Notes under the pieces: model-generated | The model's database searches: none | The model's input: the letters and a program-made list of their open reading frames with translations, nothing else | What the model was told of the DNA's origin: nothing | Part shown: piece after piece, positions 1 through 9,296 of the stretch | Numbering within the stretch: the stretch's first letter is position 1 | Layout: each line of letters starts with the position of its first letter | Assembly (NCBI RefSeq): GCF_004217335.1 | Contig: NZ_SHMP01000007.1 | Coordinates: 62,001 to 126,000 of the forward strand | Direction of reading: 5' to 3' | DNA from: Natrinema hispanicum | GTDB taxonomy: Archaea > Halobacteriota > Halobacteria > Halobacteriales > Natrialbaceae | DNA length: 64,000 nt | Made by a program: the position numbers and the translations under genes

Positions 1-128
1 GGCGTTGAAAGTGCGTCAGAACGATGAGAAAGAGTCACTTCTAACCCGTCTTAAGCGAGTGGTTCAAATCCTGCGAGAATAGCTACTCGGTTTCCTATGA
101 ACTAATCTACAGAGATACAGCGAGAGTG

Positions 129-149
129 CCTCGGGGCTTGACCCCGAGG
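129..149 (+). repeat. TnpB-element right-end type hairpin
   Basis: A perfect inverted repeat, CCTCGGGG / CCCCGAGG around a CTTGA loop. The same hairpin ends the TnpB element at 38.2 kb, and its reverse form lies at 45.78 kb. It is probably a relic right end of an IS200/IS605-type element. No coding sequence is evident around it. Confidence 0.5.
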
Positions 150-239
150 GTGAATCGCGTAATCTATATGATGGATACCACCGTATTGGAGAGTACAGTT
201 GCGACATGGATTAAAGACCTTAATCCGAAGCAACTGCCG

Positions 240-480
240 GCAGTTGCGAGGAATGCGACTCCTCTCAAAACCCGCGTCTTTGGCGTGGTGAGACGGGAGT
301 TGTCGGGCCGTGGTGGAGCGGCCGACCCTCACGGACGCACCGAGCGTTCGGGTATTAATTCCAGACGACTCGTCATGGGAAGTCCGAGGGGAATTAAACT
401 CGCCTGCGACCGCACGGCCCGTTTCGGGACGTGCGGTCAAAACGGTGAAGCCGCGGGGCTTGCCCCCGCGGTACTTCACT
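240..480 (+). mobile_element. IS200/IS605-type right-end remnant (TnpB 3' tail)
   Basis: This stretch has no credible gene of its own, although open frames cross it. It resembles the tail behind the TnpB gene at 38.03-38.19 kb: a G/C-rich structured segment, then a closing hairpin CCGCGGGG / CCCCGCGG around a short loop (451-471), then TACTTCACTGAC, which parallels the GGTTCAC after the 38.2 kb hairpin. In TnpB systems this tail carries the omega/re guide RNA. The upstream TnpB body is not recognisable, so this is probably a solo 3' end. Resemblance to the other tail is by eye only. Confidence 0.4.
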
Positions 481-659
481 GACCCCTATCAGAATGGGGT
501 GGTGGGCTCCCATCGGCTCAGACACTAATTGGTAGCCCTATAACATGGGAGATGTGACTCCCCTACTTCCGTCCACTACCACCCCAATCGATACTCGATC
601 AGCCTGCTTCTGTTGGCTTGCATCTCCGTATTTAAACGAACACGCATCTCCCCTCCCTA

Positions 660-905
660 CTTATTCGTGGTTCGACAATCTTCGATTTTCGTTATCACGA
701 AAGATTTCCTGTCTTTCGAACGACTTCCCTCATTCCTTGGGAATGGAGACTCCGCGCTACCGCTTCAGTTGAAAACCGCACGGGGACGGAAAAACTCTAG
801 TCCCTACCCAAGAGATCACCCGTCCCTCGAGCGGTCCATGACAGGCATCCCTAATTGGGACGCACAGTGTGGTGTGGGTTTCCCCACAGGCGATAAAGTT
901 GCAGA
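660..905 (-). mobile_element. Degraded TnpB-element end on the minus strand
   Basis: Read on the minus strand, 670-725 contains GTCGTTCGAAAGAC, a short spacer, ATCTTTCGTGATAACGAAA and ATCGAAGATT. These match in order the sequence at 38.00-38.06 kb that spans the TnpB stop codon. No long minus-strand reading frame remains, so this is a remnant. The rest of 480-910 shows nothing I can support as a gene. Confidence 0.35.
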
Positions 906-1018
906 ATTCTAATTAGTCTTTTGATACTGAAATTACTTCTAGCATACATGGGTTTGCTAGATCTGGTTTTAGAGGTCTAGAAGTGCGCACACGCTAGAAA
1001 TAGATACCTCAATTCGAA

Positions 1019-1187
1019 ATTATGTAAATACACAAGACTTATGGCCCAGCCAGAATGTAGTTCCGGGTACCCCTATCCCGGGAGGCTGCTCGGTGAAATG
1101 CAGTAGCAATATCGAACTGTGTTGTCGGCCGAATGCAGCCACCTCCATGATCGTGCGCAAACCAACCCAACCAAACACATAAAATAA
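1019..1187 (+). promoter_or_regulatory. Probable promoter and leader of the S-layer gene
   Basis: An AT-rich TATA-like stretch (TTATGTAAATA, about 1020-1030) sits about 160 bases before the start codon. The likely transcript therefore has a long 5' leader, as is known for haloarchaeal S-layer genes. Within it, CCGGG...CCCGG around 1062-1082 can pair as a hairpin. No transcription start was measured. Confidence 0.35.
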
Positions 1188-3611
1188 ATGACAAACGAAA
1201 CCACCTATCGTGAGAAGGGACGTGCAGTGTTCCTGGCCGCGATGATGGTCCTCTCTGTCGTTGCGATGTCCGCAGCGTTTGTGGGCGGCGCAGCGGCGGC
1301 AGAGAACAATCGATATGAAGATGGTATTGTTGTAGAAGATGGAGACACAATCTACCAGGGCGAGGATGACCTTACCTTCGCTGACGGCTTCTCGACGACG
1401 CTGACCGGTGCCGAGAGTGGTGGCGCTGAGGGCCAGACCCTCGACACCAACCTCCGGATTCCGGAAGATCAGGAAACTGGTATCTACACGGGCAGCAACG
1501 ACAAATCCGTGACGGTTACACAGCCACGAGTCGCGGATATCACCGTCTATAACCTGGACTCCGATGGTAACGTTATCTCGGATGATGTTGACGGCTCCAG
1601 CATTTCGACTGAAGATGCGGAGCACATGAGAATCAACGTCAAGTACAATTTCGAGCAGGCTGAGCCTGTCGAAATCGAGATTACGGACGAGAGCGGTTCG
1701 GATGTCACCGCCGAGGTCCTCGAAAGCGAGGATGCACTGATCGACACAAGCGGTAATGGCATCATGATTGACCTCTCCAGCTCGGACACCGGTGACTACA
1801 CGATTACGGCAGAAGGGACGGAGAACCTTGACTTCGGTAGCGCTTCCGAGACCACGACGGTCACCCTGACTAACGACGAGGATCTCGGCATCGAACTGGC
1901 CAACGACTCCGCTGTCCGCGGTGACGACATCCAGTACACCGTCACCGGTGGGACTGACGGCCAGACCCACGTTGTGACAATCGACAGCTCCGACTTCCGT
2001 GACGGTATCACAGACGACGAGAAAGAGACCATCTTCCGAAACGTTGACGACACGGAAGAGGTCGGCTTCGACAGCGACAGCGGTGTTGCGTACGCTATCG
2101 TCGAGATGGACGGTACGACTGCTGTCGGCTCGATCGAAAGCCAGTACCTCGATGATTCCTCAGTCGACGTTGAGGTCTACAAAAACGGTGTGTCCGTTGC
2201 AGACATCGACAGTGAAGACTCGGAAGACGACACCACCCTCGACGTTGAGGAAGGCGACGTCACGATCGACAGCCCAGAAGGAACCTACGTTGTCGGTGAA
2301 GAAGTCGACATCAACGGGAGCGCAGCGGGTACCGACAAGGTTGCGGTCTACGCTCGCGATAACGGCGACTGGGAACGCGTCATGGACGGAATCGATGTTG
2401 AGTCCGACGACACCTTCGAAGAGGAAGACGTCGTTCTCTCCAACCGTGACACGGGTGGCTCGGACATTCTGAGTCTGCCCGGTACGTACCGTCTTGGTAT
2501 CATCGCTCAGTCCGATGCGACGAGCGAGACTCTCACGACTACGGAGTTCAACCAGGGTACCAGCGCCACCGAGTCGATTTCTGTGGTCGCAGGCGACCTG
2601 ACTGCTGACTTCGAAACCATCAACGGGGAGATTTCCCAAGACGTCGACAGTAACATCGACGTGAGCGGTACGGCAAGTGGTCAGGACCACGTTGTCCTCG
2701 TCTTCGTTGACGAACGTGGCAACACGATGGTCCAGGAAGTCTCCGTTGAGGATGACGGTACCTTCGAAGAAGAAGATGTGAGTCTCGCTGCCCTCTCGCA
2801 GGGTAAGGTCTCTGCACACGTCATCTCGAATGGCCGTGACGATATGTACGGCGACGGTACCTTCTCCGGCGACGATGACTTCGAAACCTGGGTCAACAAC
2901 CTTGATGGTCTGACTGGCGAACAACTTCGTGAAAGCATCGCTAGTGAGACTGTCGACGAAACCGCCAGCGACGACCGCATGGTCATGGAGAACTTCCGCT
3001 ACACCGACGCTTCGACCACGATTGAATCGATCTACCCCGAAGGCGAGGAAGCCGACGGAATCAATCCCGTCCCGTCCGACGGTACGGTCGTTGTCGAAGG
3101 TGAGACCAACCTCCAGCCTGAGGACAACACCATCACGGTTGAGGTCCTGAACGACGCAGATAACTCGCAGACGATCACCAGCACTGACGAGTGGGGCACT
3201 GACGGTCAGTGGACCCTTGAAGTCAGCACCGAGGATCTCGACGTCGGGAACTACACGATCGAGTCCGACGACGGCGAAACCACCGACCGAGCTGATCTCG
3301 AAATCGTCGAAGAAGTCGACGATGACGATGGCTCCGACGGCTCCGATGGTTCCGACGGCTCTGACGGCTCCGATGGTTCCGACGACACCGGTAGCTCCGA
3401 CGACACCGGTAGCTCCGACGACACCGGTAGCTCCGACGACACCGGTAGCTCCGACGACACCGGTAGCTCCGATGACACCGGTAGCTCCGATGACACCGGT
3501 AGCTCCGATGACACCGGTAGCTCCGACGACGGCACGCCCGGCTTCGGTGTCGGCGTCGCCCTCGTCGCGCTCCTCGGCGCTGCACTGTTCGCGCTCCGCC
3601 GCGACAATTAA
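1188..3611 (+). CDS. csg: S-layer glycoprotein with PGF-CTERM anchor
   Basis: The 807-residue acidic surface protein is probably the cell-wall lattice subunit. Residues 1-38 form a Sec-type signal peptide ending in a run of alanines. The middle is beta-rich, with many Asp/Glu and scattered N-x-S/T sequons for N-glycosylation. From about residue 715 a low-complexity linker of GSD repeats and eight DDTGSS repeats leads to the PGF motif (GTPGFGVG) and a hydrophobic helix ending RRDN. This is the archaeosortase A sorting signal, where the tail is replaced by an archaeal lipid. The signal peptide at the first ATG fixes the start. The gene stands alone with a long leader. It could be a second, non-major S-layer paralogue. 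The symbol follows haloarchaeal usage. Confidence 0.93.
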   Translation: MTNETTYREKGRAVFLAAMMVLSVVAMSAAFVGGAAAAENNRYEDGIVVEDGDTIYQGEDDLTFADGFSTTLTGAESGGAEGQTLDTNLRIPEDQETGIYTGSNDKSVTVTQPRVADITVYNLDSDGNVISDDVDGSSISTEDAEHMRINVKYNFEQAEPVEIEITDESGSDVTAEVLESEDALIDTSGNGIMIDLSSSDTGDYTITAEGTENLDFGSASETTTVTLTNDEDLGIELANDSAVRGDDIQYTVTGGTDGQTHVVTIDSSDFRDGITDDEKETIFRNVDDTEEVGFDSDSGVAYAIVEMDGTTAVGSIESQYLDDSSVDVEVYKNGVSVADIDSEDSEDDTTLDVEEGDVTIDSPEGTYVVGEEVDINGSAAGTDKVAVYARDNGDWERVMDGIDVESDDTFEEEDVVLSNRDTGGSDILSLPGTYRLGIIAQSDATSETLTTTEFNQGTSATESISVVAGDLTADFETINGEISQDVDSNIDVSGTASGQDHVVLVFVDERGNTMVQEVSVEDDGTFEEEDVSLAALSQGKVSAHVISNGRDDMYGDGTFSGDDDFETWVNNLDGLTGEQLRESIASETVDETASDDRMVMENFRYTDASTTIESIYPEGEEADGINPVPSDGTVVVEGETNLQPEDNTITVEVLNDADNSQTITSTDEWGTDGQWTLEVSTEDLDVGNYTIESDDGETTDRADLEIVEEVDDDDGSDGSDGSDGSDGSDGSDDTGSSDDTGSSDDTGSSDDTGSSDDTGSSDDTGSSDDTGSSDDTGSSDDGTPGFGVGVALVALLGAALFALRRDN
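3381..3524 (+). repeat. Eight tandem 18-bp repeats encoding DDTGSS
   Basis: The repeats lie inside the S-layer gene and are nearly identical at DNA level: five units use GAC GAC and the last three GAT GAC. They encode the stalk between lattice domains and membrane anchor, a site of likely O-glycosylation. The lack of synonymous drift points to recent expansion by slippage. Confidence 0.95.
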
Positions 3612-3766
3612 GACTAACTAACTACTGGGTACTCCGCCCAGACCTTGCAGAATTCCGTTTTCTTTCAACTGTAATTGAGATCGGTAAGCTCCCTTTCTGC
3701 CCGCTTCGCTCGCTGAGGAAGGGGATACACCGCTCCAACGAATTCCTTGCCTATAGTGGGCTTGAC

Positions 3767-4834
3767 GAGGGTGTCATAGAAGTCTTCTCACACCGAGATC
3801 ACGGTACTTCCTGGATTGTCTCCACGTTCATAATTGGTGATCGCAACGACGAGACGGAGACATAGAGCAAGAAACACCTGCGCTCGTGCATGGACGCGGC
3901 CTCGGGTTCGAACGTGCCCGAGGCCGCAGTCCTTGACTGCATTGTTGGTTCGTTCGACTCCTGTACGGCGGTTGTACGTCTCGTCTAACGTCGACTGCTT
4001 CAGCTGAACATCCTTACTGTGCTCGGTGATGCGGTCTTCGACCCTGTACTCGATGTCTTTCGGGTCGTCAGTGTTTCGTGCGTTGTACGGAGCGACTGGC
4101 ACGACCCCTGCGGTCAGCAGGTGGTCGTGCCAGTCAAGCGTGTCGTAGGCACTATCACCGACCATCCAGATCGGCTGTTCGACGGCGAGCGCGTCACGCG
4201 TGACGCGCATCGCCGTCTCTTCTGGTGCTTGTTTGCTCTCGGTGAATTCCGCGGCGATAGGGATCTTTTGTCCGGTCGAGACGATCGTACAGCCGTAGCC
4301 GGAGTAGTATTCTTCGGCGGTTGGATCGTAGCATTTCGACGCATCTTGATCGGCTGGCATTGTTCTCACGTCAGTCGAATCGATGCAGTAGGTCAAGTCA
4401 AGCAGGCCGCGGCGGGCGGCCTGCTCGACGAGGTGGTCAAAGATTTCGTCAACGACGTGTTCGAGATCGGTGAGAAAGCGATCGACCGCGTCTCTCGACG
4501 GCGGTCGATCGAAGCCACAACTGAGCCAGACAACTGTATTCTGAAGCTCTCGTTCAACGGGACGAATGCCGTAGATGTCTTTGTAGTAGCAATGGAGGAA
4601 GCCACACATCAGCTCTGGTGGCTCGTGATCTCGTGTTCGCCCCGTCTCCGCCGGGGCGAACACGTCGAACTCTTCGAGAAACTCGAATGAGAGGTGCTCA
4701 AACAACGCGAGCGTCTCTGTCTCCACGACATTGAAGAACGTCTCTACCGAAGAATGCTCTTGCAGGGTCGCTGGGCTCATCCACCACAGCGTTCACCCTG
4801 CTCTTTGGTGCGCCACTCGTTCTATGACACCCTC
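3767..4834. mobile_element. IS5-superfamily insertion sequence
   Basis: A 1068-bp element bounded by inverted repeats GAGGGTGTCATAGAA (3767-3781) and its complement (4820-4834), with one transposase on the minus strand. No target duplication is clear. The right side lies directly against the N-terminal fragment of another IS5-type transposase, so it inserted into, or recombined with, an older element. Between 3612 and 3766 there is only spacer after the S-layer gene. Confidence 0.8.
3788..4780 (-). CDS. DDE transposase, IS5-type
   Basis: The 330-residue transposase cuts and rejoins DNA at the ends of its own element. It has the order expected for a DDE enzyme: CIDSTDVRT (first Asp, about residue 155), VGDSAYDT (second Asp, about 226) and RRTGVERTNNAVKD (Glu, about 290). 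The C-terminal part is rich in Arg. It fills the element between the two inverted repeats and appears intact. It is distinct from the IS5-type transposase at 17.6 kb. Confidence 0.85.
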   Translation of the reverse strand: MSPATLQEHSSVETFFNVVETETLALFEHLSFEFLEEFDVFAPAETGRTRDHEPPELMCGFLHCYYKDIYGIRPVERELQNTVVWLSCGFDRPPSRDAVDRFLTDLEHVVDEIFDHLVEQAARRGLLDLTYCIDSTDVRTMPADQDASKCYDPTAEEYYSGYGCTIVSTGQKIPIAAEFTESKQAPEETAMRVTRDALAVEQPIWMVGDSAYDTLDWHDHLLTAGVVPVAPYNARNTDDPKDIEYRVEDRITEHSKDVQLKQSTLDETYNRRTGVERTNNAVKDCGLGHVRTRGRVHARAQVFLALCLRLVVAITNYERGDNPGSTVISV

Positions 4835-4990
4835 TGTGGTAAATCCGGAGACAATGCAGCGAAATGAGGGCATAGTCGGCGAATCCGCCGCCACCAGTCG
4901 GGGCGGCGGATTCGCCTCGTTCACCCGTAACTCTTTGTGCAATCGAGACGCAACGCTCGGTGAAGCGGGAGATTTGCGTCATGGACAACC
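4835..4990 (-). pseudogene. N-terminal fragment of an IS5-family transposase
   Basis: The minus strand encodes about 50 residues including ISRFTERCVSIAQRV and GGGGFADYALISLHCLRIY, the characteristic N-terminus of the ISH1-like IS5 group (compare FVEQCRDLAKQA and GGFARWVHVVLHCFRL in the enzyme at 17.6 kb). The similarity stops at the inverted repeat of the element at 3767-4834. The catalytic part is absent. Confidence 0.65.
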
Positions 4991-5048
4991 AAATTTTCCC
5001 GCTTCAACTCCTTCGATTTACTGACCTTCCCCGACGCCGTCTAGTGAT

Positions 5049-5258
5049 TCAACGCAGCCGATTGTTGTGTAATCTTCTGGAAGCATGAACAACTAATCGA
5101 GTCTCTTTACGGTAAGATAGGCCGTTCACGCTTGAGGCTACACTTACTTCACGCTCCAGGTATTTCAGCGGGATTCTCATAGAGTCTCCCTCAGTCAAAG
5201 CCAACAAAACAGGTTTATCGAATGGAGAAAATACCACGCTAGATTTTTCTGAGTACAA
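5049..5258 (-). CDS. Uncertain small reading frame
   Basis: An open frame of about 69 codons starts with TTG (LYSEKSSVVFSPFDKP...). It has no recognisable domain and follows a hairpin (CCCCAGT / ACTGGGG at 5261-5278). It may be the displaced tail of the fragment at 5268-5426 or chance. The surrounding 5.0-5.7 kb holds only debris. Confidence 0.2.
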   Translation of the reverse strand: MYSEKSSVVFSPFDKPVLLALTEGDSMRIPLKYLEREVSVASSVNGLSYRKETRLVVHASRRLHNNRLR

Positions 5259-5267
5259 TCCCCCAGT

Positions 5268-5426
5268 TTATACTGGGGAGGTCGCCGCTTGACACACCAC
5301 TAACCACCCAATCAGACGGTCCACCTCCCCCATATCGAAGTGCCGGATGGCCATCGCGGTGTTTTTGTAACCACAATATCCACATTCAACGGGAGGCGTC
5401 CGAATTGCCCTTTCAGGGCGGTTCAC
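5268..5426 (-). pseudogene. Fragment of a small CxxC protein
   Basis: A 52-codon minus-strand frame contains VECGYCGYKNTAMAIRHFD followed by MGEVDRLIGWLVV, which looks like half a zinc ribbon plus an amphipathic tail. It is preceded by a stop and by a second short frame in another phase, so it is probably a frameshifted relic of a haloarchaeal zinc-ribbon protein. Confidence 0.25.
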
Positions 5427-5601
5427 CAGTCACCGCCTCCTCTCTCCCTGGCTGAGACATCACCCACTCCTCTCCAGGGGGTTCTCCGTTCACTCGAAAT
5501 TATAGAACCGCTTGAAATCTTGCTCTTGAGCGGTCGGTAACACTGCATTCCTCACCCCACCGCTAAGTACCGTCCCAAACGTCGAGTAACTAGTTCTCAG
5601 C

Positions 5602-5680
5602 CTCCTCAATAGTCGGATAGAGGGTAAAGCTTCGTTCGAGCATCCTCCGCTGTGAACTGCCAGTCAACGGTAACATCGGT
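5602..5680 (-). pseudogene. C-terminal scrap of a transposase, cut by ISH3 remnant
   Basis: In two minus-strand frames the sequence reads TVDWQFTAEDARTKL and then LYPTIEEAEN. Joined, they resemble the last residues of haloarchaeal IS630-type transposases (WQFT-DAR-KL-RLYPT). It is frameshifted and abuts the ISH3-type end at 5677. Recognition is from memory of the family. Confidence 0.35.
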
Positions 5681-6136
5681 ACTTCCCGACTGGTGTGAGC
5701 TGGAGCTAAAGCGTTGATTTCATGAGGAAAATATCTAGTTGAGAGAACGTGTTCAATATCCCTCAGCCAGACGGTGTTCTTTCGGACTCGGACGTGAAAG
5801 ATTTAGCGGAAGACGTCATCTGCCAACTCCCTTTGCCAGGGATCGAGGGCTCGCCCCTCGATCCCGGCGATATCTGGGCTGTTGTCATTCTTGCAGCAGT
5901 CAATCAGACGTCCATCTAGGAGACGTGCAAGGACAACGACAACGCTGTCTGTGACGATACTGTCATGGCCTGTACAACATACGCTCAACCGAGAGTGGCT
6001 TGAGCGGGTTGCTAACCGCCTTCTCAGGCAGGTAGCGATGACGATTTCGAACCTGATCGGTCGAGGATCATCTCCATTGACTTCGCCGATAACCCCTACC
6101 ACCATCCGTGTTCGGTTAACGAGCGAACACGAATGA
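5677..6136 (+). mobile_element. ISH3-type element remnant (5' part)
   Basis: It begins with the ISH3-like end CGGTACTTCCCGAC, then encodes a decayed version of the transposase at 29.2-30.4 kb: QPDGVLSDSDVK, GIEGSPLDPGDIWAVV and a shifted IISIDFADNPYHH. There are stop codons and frameshifts. It is cut at 6136 by the ISH8-type element, and after 7549 no further ISH3 coding sequence can be followed. Confidence 0.75.
6127..6136. repeat. Left target-site duplication of the ISH8-type element
   Basis: ACACGAATGA at 6127-6136 is repeated exactly at 7540-7549 on the other side of the element. A 10-bp duplication is the known habit of the ISH8 group. It marks the insertion as recent. Confidence 0.85.
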
Positions 6137-7539
6137 CATGCGTCTTTAGCTAAGCCTCCATCCTCGGTTGTGTGGCGGTAGCGAGTGTCTCTTGCAGTAC
6201 TGGTCGTTGTTGGTGGATCTTTTGTGCATCTTCAATCAGCCGCTCCAGCAGTGGTGGCGGTGAATAACCGAGGTACTCGGTCAGTTTGTTGAGAATGAGC
6301 TGGGCGTGCGACCGGAAGGTCGCCGCCCAGCGCCCCGGTGGAAAGACAGCTTCGTCTTCGGCGCACTCTGTAACCAGCGCCAGCAACTCACGACTCACTA
6401 ACAGCGATAACAGCGCCGCATACACCAGAATCTTCACGATATGCTCTTTCGTAGTATCGAACTCATCTAGTTTATACTGCGTCTTGAGCTCCCGAAATAA
6501 CCGTTCAACAGTCCATCGACACCGATAGATTGTCGCCAAATCCTTCGGAAAGAACTCTTTTCGCGTGAGATTTGTGATGTAAAGATGGTAGTCGTCGGTG
6601 TCCTCATTACGGACACCGACGACACGGAACTGCTTGGTGTCCTGTGAACGCGTTCCGTTGTACTTCCCTCGCTTGAACTCGACTTCGACCTCGACATCGA
6701 TGTACTTCCGGTGGAGATCGTCAACGACATCATGGATCTGCTTCCCTTCCAAGGGAATGGTGTGGCCACACCATTCCCGTAATTCGTCCGTTATAACCGG
6801 ATTTGCGTCGGGTTTCAACCGACTCACAAAGTAGCCATCGTTCTCATCGATCAACGCGAACCGCCGGTACTTGAAGTACGCCTGGTCGAACAGTACCAAC
6901 CGCTGTTCTAGCCATGATCCGGTGTTGAACTCGGTGCTGTCGTGCGCTTTCTCATCGGTAATGCTGAACCGTTCTAGTGTCTGATCGCACGGGTTATGGA
7001 GCAGGTGGAGCCGTGCTCCAGCCTGCTCCTCTTTGCGCCCTTCGAACTCATCAGAGAGGAACTGGTGCAGTCGCAATACCGTCCCATCAGCAATCATCAC
7101 GTCTCTGAACCGGTCGAACTTATCGGTCATAGTGTGCGGGACAGCGACCTCGTCGAGCCCATACTCGACGAGGTCGCGGAGATACTCGGCCAACAACGGC
7201 GTTAATCGCTGGTAGTAGCCTCCAGGGGACAACGATTCATCGGCTGTGGAGTTATAGCTCCGACGGAACGCTGCGAGCGTTCGGCTCTCGCCGGTGGCGA
7301 AGCCGAACGCAAACGACCAGACGAGCGGCGGAATCTGGAACTTTCCCTCCCGTTCGATCACGCCGACTGCCTCGGCGTGATCTTCCAGAGCACCAGAGGG
7401 AAAGAGGGTAGTGAGTCGACGTTCAATCTGACTTGAGGAGGGAGCTTGGTGCATACTTGCACCCTCCTCAATCCTCTCGAAAAGATGTCTCGATAAGCCG
7501 CTGCTGTCACGTGGTTTCTCGCTTAGCTAAAGACGCATG
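6137..7539. mobile_element. Complete ISH8-type (IS4 family) insertion sequence
   Basis: A 1403-bp element with perfect 18-bp inverted repeats CATGCGTCTTTAGCTAAG at 6137 and the complement ending at 7539, flanked by the 10-bp duplication ACACGAATGA. It carries one transposase and is inserted in the ISH3 remnant. Related ends occur at 10230/10452 and at 13089. Confidence 0.93.
6150..7454 (-). CDS. IS4-family (ISH8-type) transposase
   Basis: The 434-residue DDE transposase carries the catalytic signature VMIADGTVLRL (Asp, about residue 140), LVLFDQAYFKYR (Asp, about 190) and CRWTVERLFRELKTQY, the YREK-like Glu motif, near residue 315. It has full length for the group and no interruption. The start codon lies 85 bases inside the right inverted repeat. 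It acts only on elements with its own ends, which may include the MITE at 10.2 kb. Confidence 0.92.
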   Translation of the reverse strand: MHQAPSSSQIERRLTTLFPSGALEDHAEAVGVIEREGKFQIPPLVWSFAFGFATGESRTLAAFRRSYNSTADESLSPGGYYQRLTPLLAEYLRDLVEYGLDEVAVPHTMTDKFDRFRDVMIADGTVLRLHQFLSDEFEGRKEEQAGARLHLLHNPCDQTLERFSITDEKAHDSTEFNTGSWLEQRLVLFDQAYFKYRRFALIDENDGYFVSRLKPDANPVITDELREWCGHTIPLEGKQIHDVVDDLHRKYIDVEVEVEFKRGKYNGTRSQDTKQFRVVGVRNEDTDDYHLYITNLTRKEFFPKDLATIYRCRWTVERLFRELKTQYKLDEFDTTKEHIVKILVYAALLSLLVSRELLALVTECAEDEAVFPPGRWAATFRSHAQLILNKLTEYLGYSPPPLLERLIEDAQKIHQQRPVLQETLATATQPRMEA

Positions 7540-7549
7540 ACACGAATGA

Positions 7550-7851
7550 TGACTATTCAATAGTATCTCCCGTCCGTGAGACGTAGCCACTCGAGGAGCC
7601 CGGTTCTGTTAGCTTGAACTCCTGCCGAACGATAAAAGAGAGTCTGCCTCACCTAGGTTGACTTCTCGTATCGGTCTCCGACACTTCGATAAGAGGGAGT
7701 GTGGGCTGTCTGCCGAGTGGAGGTGTGTCAAACGGCAACTCCCTCGTCACAATATAGTTACTATAATTACACATTTCCACTGGCTAATATTTGAGGGCGT
7801 AGGCTTCGAGGACGGCCTGTCCAATTTTGAATTTCCGGCACGAGTCCCGGT
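7550..7851. other. Spacer without supported gene
   Basis: About 300 bases between the ISH8-type element and the membrane-protein operon. No reading frame with coding character was seen on either strand. Confidence 0.5.
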
Positions 7852-8691
7852 TCACGAAACGATCCCCTGGACGTAGATGTGCGCGTATGCGCCTGCCCAC
7901 ACGATAGAGAGCAGTTCACCGACACTCGATGAGATCGCATCCAAAACAGGAGGCACCAGAGCCAATCCCGTACCTAGCTCAGGGAGAACTGTTGGTATAT
8001 AAATGCTGAGTGCACTACCAATGGTGATTACGACGATGAGCAAGAATTTTCGTCGGTAGTTCGTCGTGAGGCGCCAGCTAACCCGTAGTGATTCGATAGG
8101 CCCGTACTGGCCGATAACGCAGGCTTCCGGTGCGAACCAGAGCTTGAACAAAAGGAGAAGAAACGGCACGGCAAAGACGATCCCAACGGTCGCCGCTGCG
8201 ACGGGAAAGCCGACCATCTCTACTGGATTGCTTAGGATAACACCGACAAGAACGAGTAGTGGAAGAGATAAGAGGAATGGGATCGTCATGATAAAAAATA
8301 TGAGTAGAAGGATAACGCCAACTAACGCTGGAATCCGAGCAATACATCGATGCAGCCCCTCACGTATCGTGACAGGGTTGCCAGTCAGTTCTCCGGCGAC
8401 AATCGTTCCCACGTAGGCTCGAATCAAGAAGACGAACGCGAACGCCGTTAGAGTCTCAAGCACGCCGATTACGGGTAGCGGGAGCACGTTGATGCTGTCC
8501 GTCTCGAGAAGTCGGTTGACGAGGATGATCACGCTTGCGAAGGCAACGATCGACGGATAAGATCGAAACAAGCGAACGGACCAGACGAGCGCGTCGAGGA
8601 CGGTCCGATTAGTGGTCTTCGTCTTAATGTTTCGACATTCGAGACAGCCACACTCATCCATATCGTTTCGAGATTTGATTGCCGGTGGCAT
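7852..8691 (-). CDS. Multi-pass membrane protein
   Basis: A 279-residue protein with a short Cys-containing cytoplasmic head (ECGCLECRN, residues 12-20), then about six hydrophobic segments (roughly 45-62, 75-95, 120-155, 160-190, 215-235, 245-270). The layout resembles haloarchaeal DUF7847-type proteins related to the membrane domain of glycerophosphodiester phosphodiesterases. That assignment is from pattern only. It is the last gene of a likely operon 10115-9297, 9206-8754, 8691-7852, with spacers of 90 and 62 bases. Its partner at 9297 has the same architecture. Transport or stress-linked remodelling is possible, but the function is unknown. Confidence 0.75.
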   Translation of the reverse strand: MPPAIKSRNDMDECGCLECRNIKTKTTNRTVLDALVWSVRLFRSYPSIVAFASVIILVNRLLETDSINVLPLPVIGVLETLTAFAFVFLIRAYVGTIVAGELTGNPVTIREGLHRCIARIPALVGVILLLIFFIMTIPFLLSLPLLVLVGVILSNPVEMVGFPVAAATVGIVFAVPFLLLLFKLWFAPEACVIGQYGPIESLRVSWRLTTNYRRKFLLIVVITIGSALSIYIPTVLPELGTGLALVPPVLDAISSSVGELLSIVWAGAYAHIYVQGIVS

Positions 8692-8753
8692 GTCTCACGT
8701 GATTATGCCGTTGACGGTAGAAGTGCTTTGGATCGCTGAATCGGTGTGTTTGC

Positions 8754-9206
8754 TCATTCGCCAGTGACGAATTGAGAGATAGATTCGCCGACTGCAAGCA
8801 AAATCGATGGGGGGCCGAGTAGCGAGGCGAAAGACTTGAACGCGCGTTTGAGACTCGGCCGGTCATCCTCGGTGCCGAGGAAGAGCAGCGTTGGGTCTTC
8901 AGAGACAACGAACACGCTCATCTCACGGCCTTTTTCGGAATAGCAGGTATCGGTGACTTTGATCACTCCGGCCGATTCGAGGTTTGTCAGGTGATAATGT
9001 ACGTTTTGCACGCTCTGGTCGAGTTGTTCCGCGATCCGTGCTGGCGTCGCTGGCGTCTCATTAAGCAACTGGAAGATTTCGTAGGCGGTCTCGGAAGACA
9101 ACGCTTCGATCACGTTTCGCATCGCGTCGTCGTCGAGACTCAGGACGGCGGGATTATCACTTCGTTCAACGGCGGCGTCTGTTTGTGTCGGAAGGAGTCG
9201 TGACAT
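8754..9206 (-). CDS. ArsR-like winged-helix regulator
   Basis: The 150-residue regulator has a helix-turn-helix at about residues 35-90. It includes ALSSETAYEIFQLLNETPATPARIAEQLDQSVQNVHYHL, with the recognition helix at QSVQNVHYHLTNLE, followed by a wing (GVIKVTDTCYSEKGREMSVF). The C-terminus is short and weakly hydrophobic. A close relative at 61148 has the same SVQNV-YHL and YS-KGREM motifs plus membrane helices. Lying between two membrane-protein genes, it probably regulates this operon. The ligand is unknown. Confidence 0.85.
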   Translation of the reverse strand: MSRLLPTQTDAAVERSDNPAVLSLDDDAMRNVIEALSSETAYEIFQLLNETPATPARIAEQLDQSVQNVHYHLTNLESAGVIKVTDTCYSEKGREMSVFVVSEDPTLLFLGTEDDRPSLKRAFKSFASLLGPPSILLAVGESISQFVTGE

Positions 9207-9296
9207 AGTTGCTGTTGAGTGTTGTGGGGTGAGTCGTTGAGATCTATTCTGATCTGTGGCCGTTCGAAATCATCGTATGTAGTTACTGATAAATGG

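Noticed and set aside
40..95. tRNA-like GGTTCAAATCC at the left edge
   Set aside because: The flanking bases do not form a T-stem or acceptor stem; no cloverleaf could be drawn.
2160..2924. Long minus-strand frame of 254 codons inside the S-layer gene
   Set aside because: It is the shadow of a highly acidic plus-strand gene with strong third-position GC; no domain or start signal.
3334..3524. CRISPR-like or minisatellite locus
   Set aside because: The repeat is in frame within the S-layer gene and encodes the Asp/Ser/Thr stalk.
4019..4690. Plus-strand frame of 223 codons opposite the IS5 transposase
   Set aside because: Antisense shadow of a complete DDE transposase.
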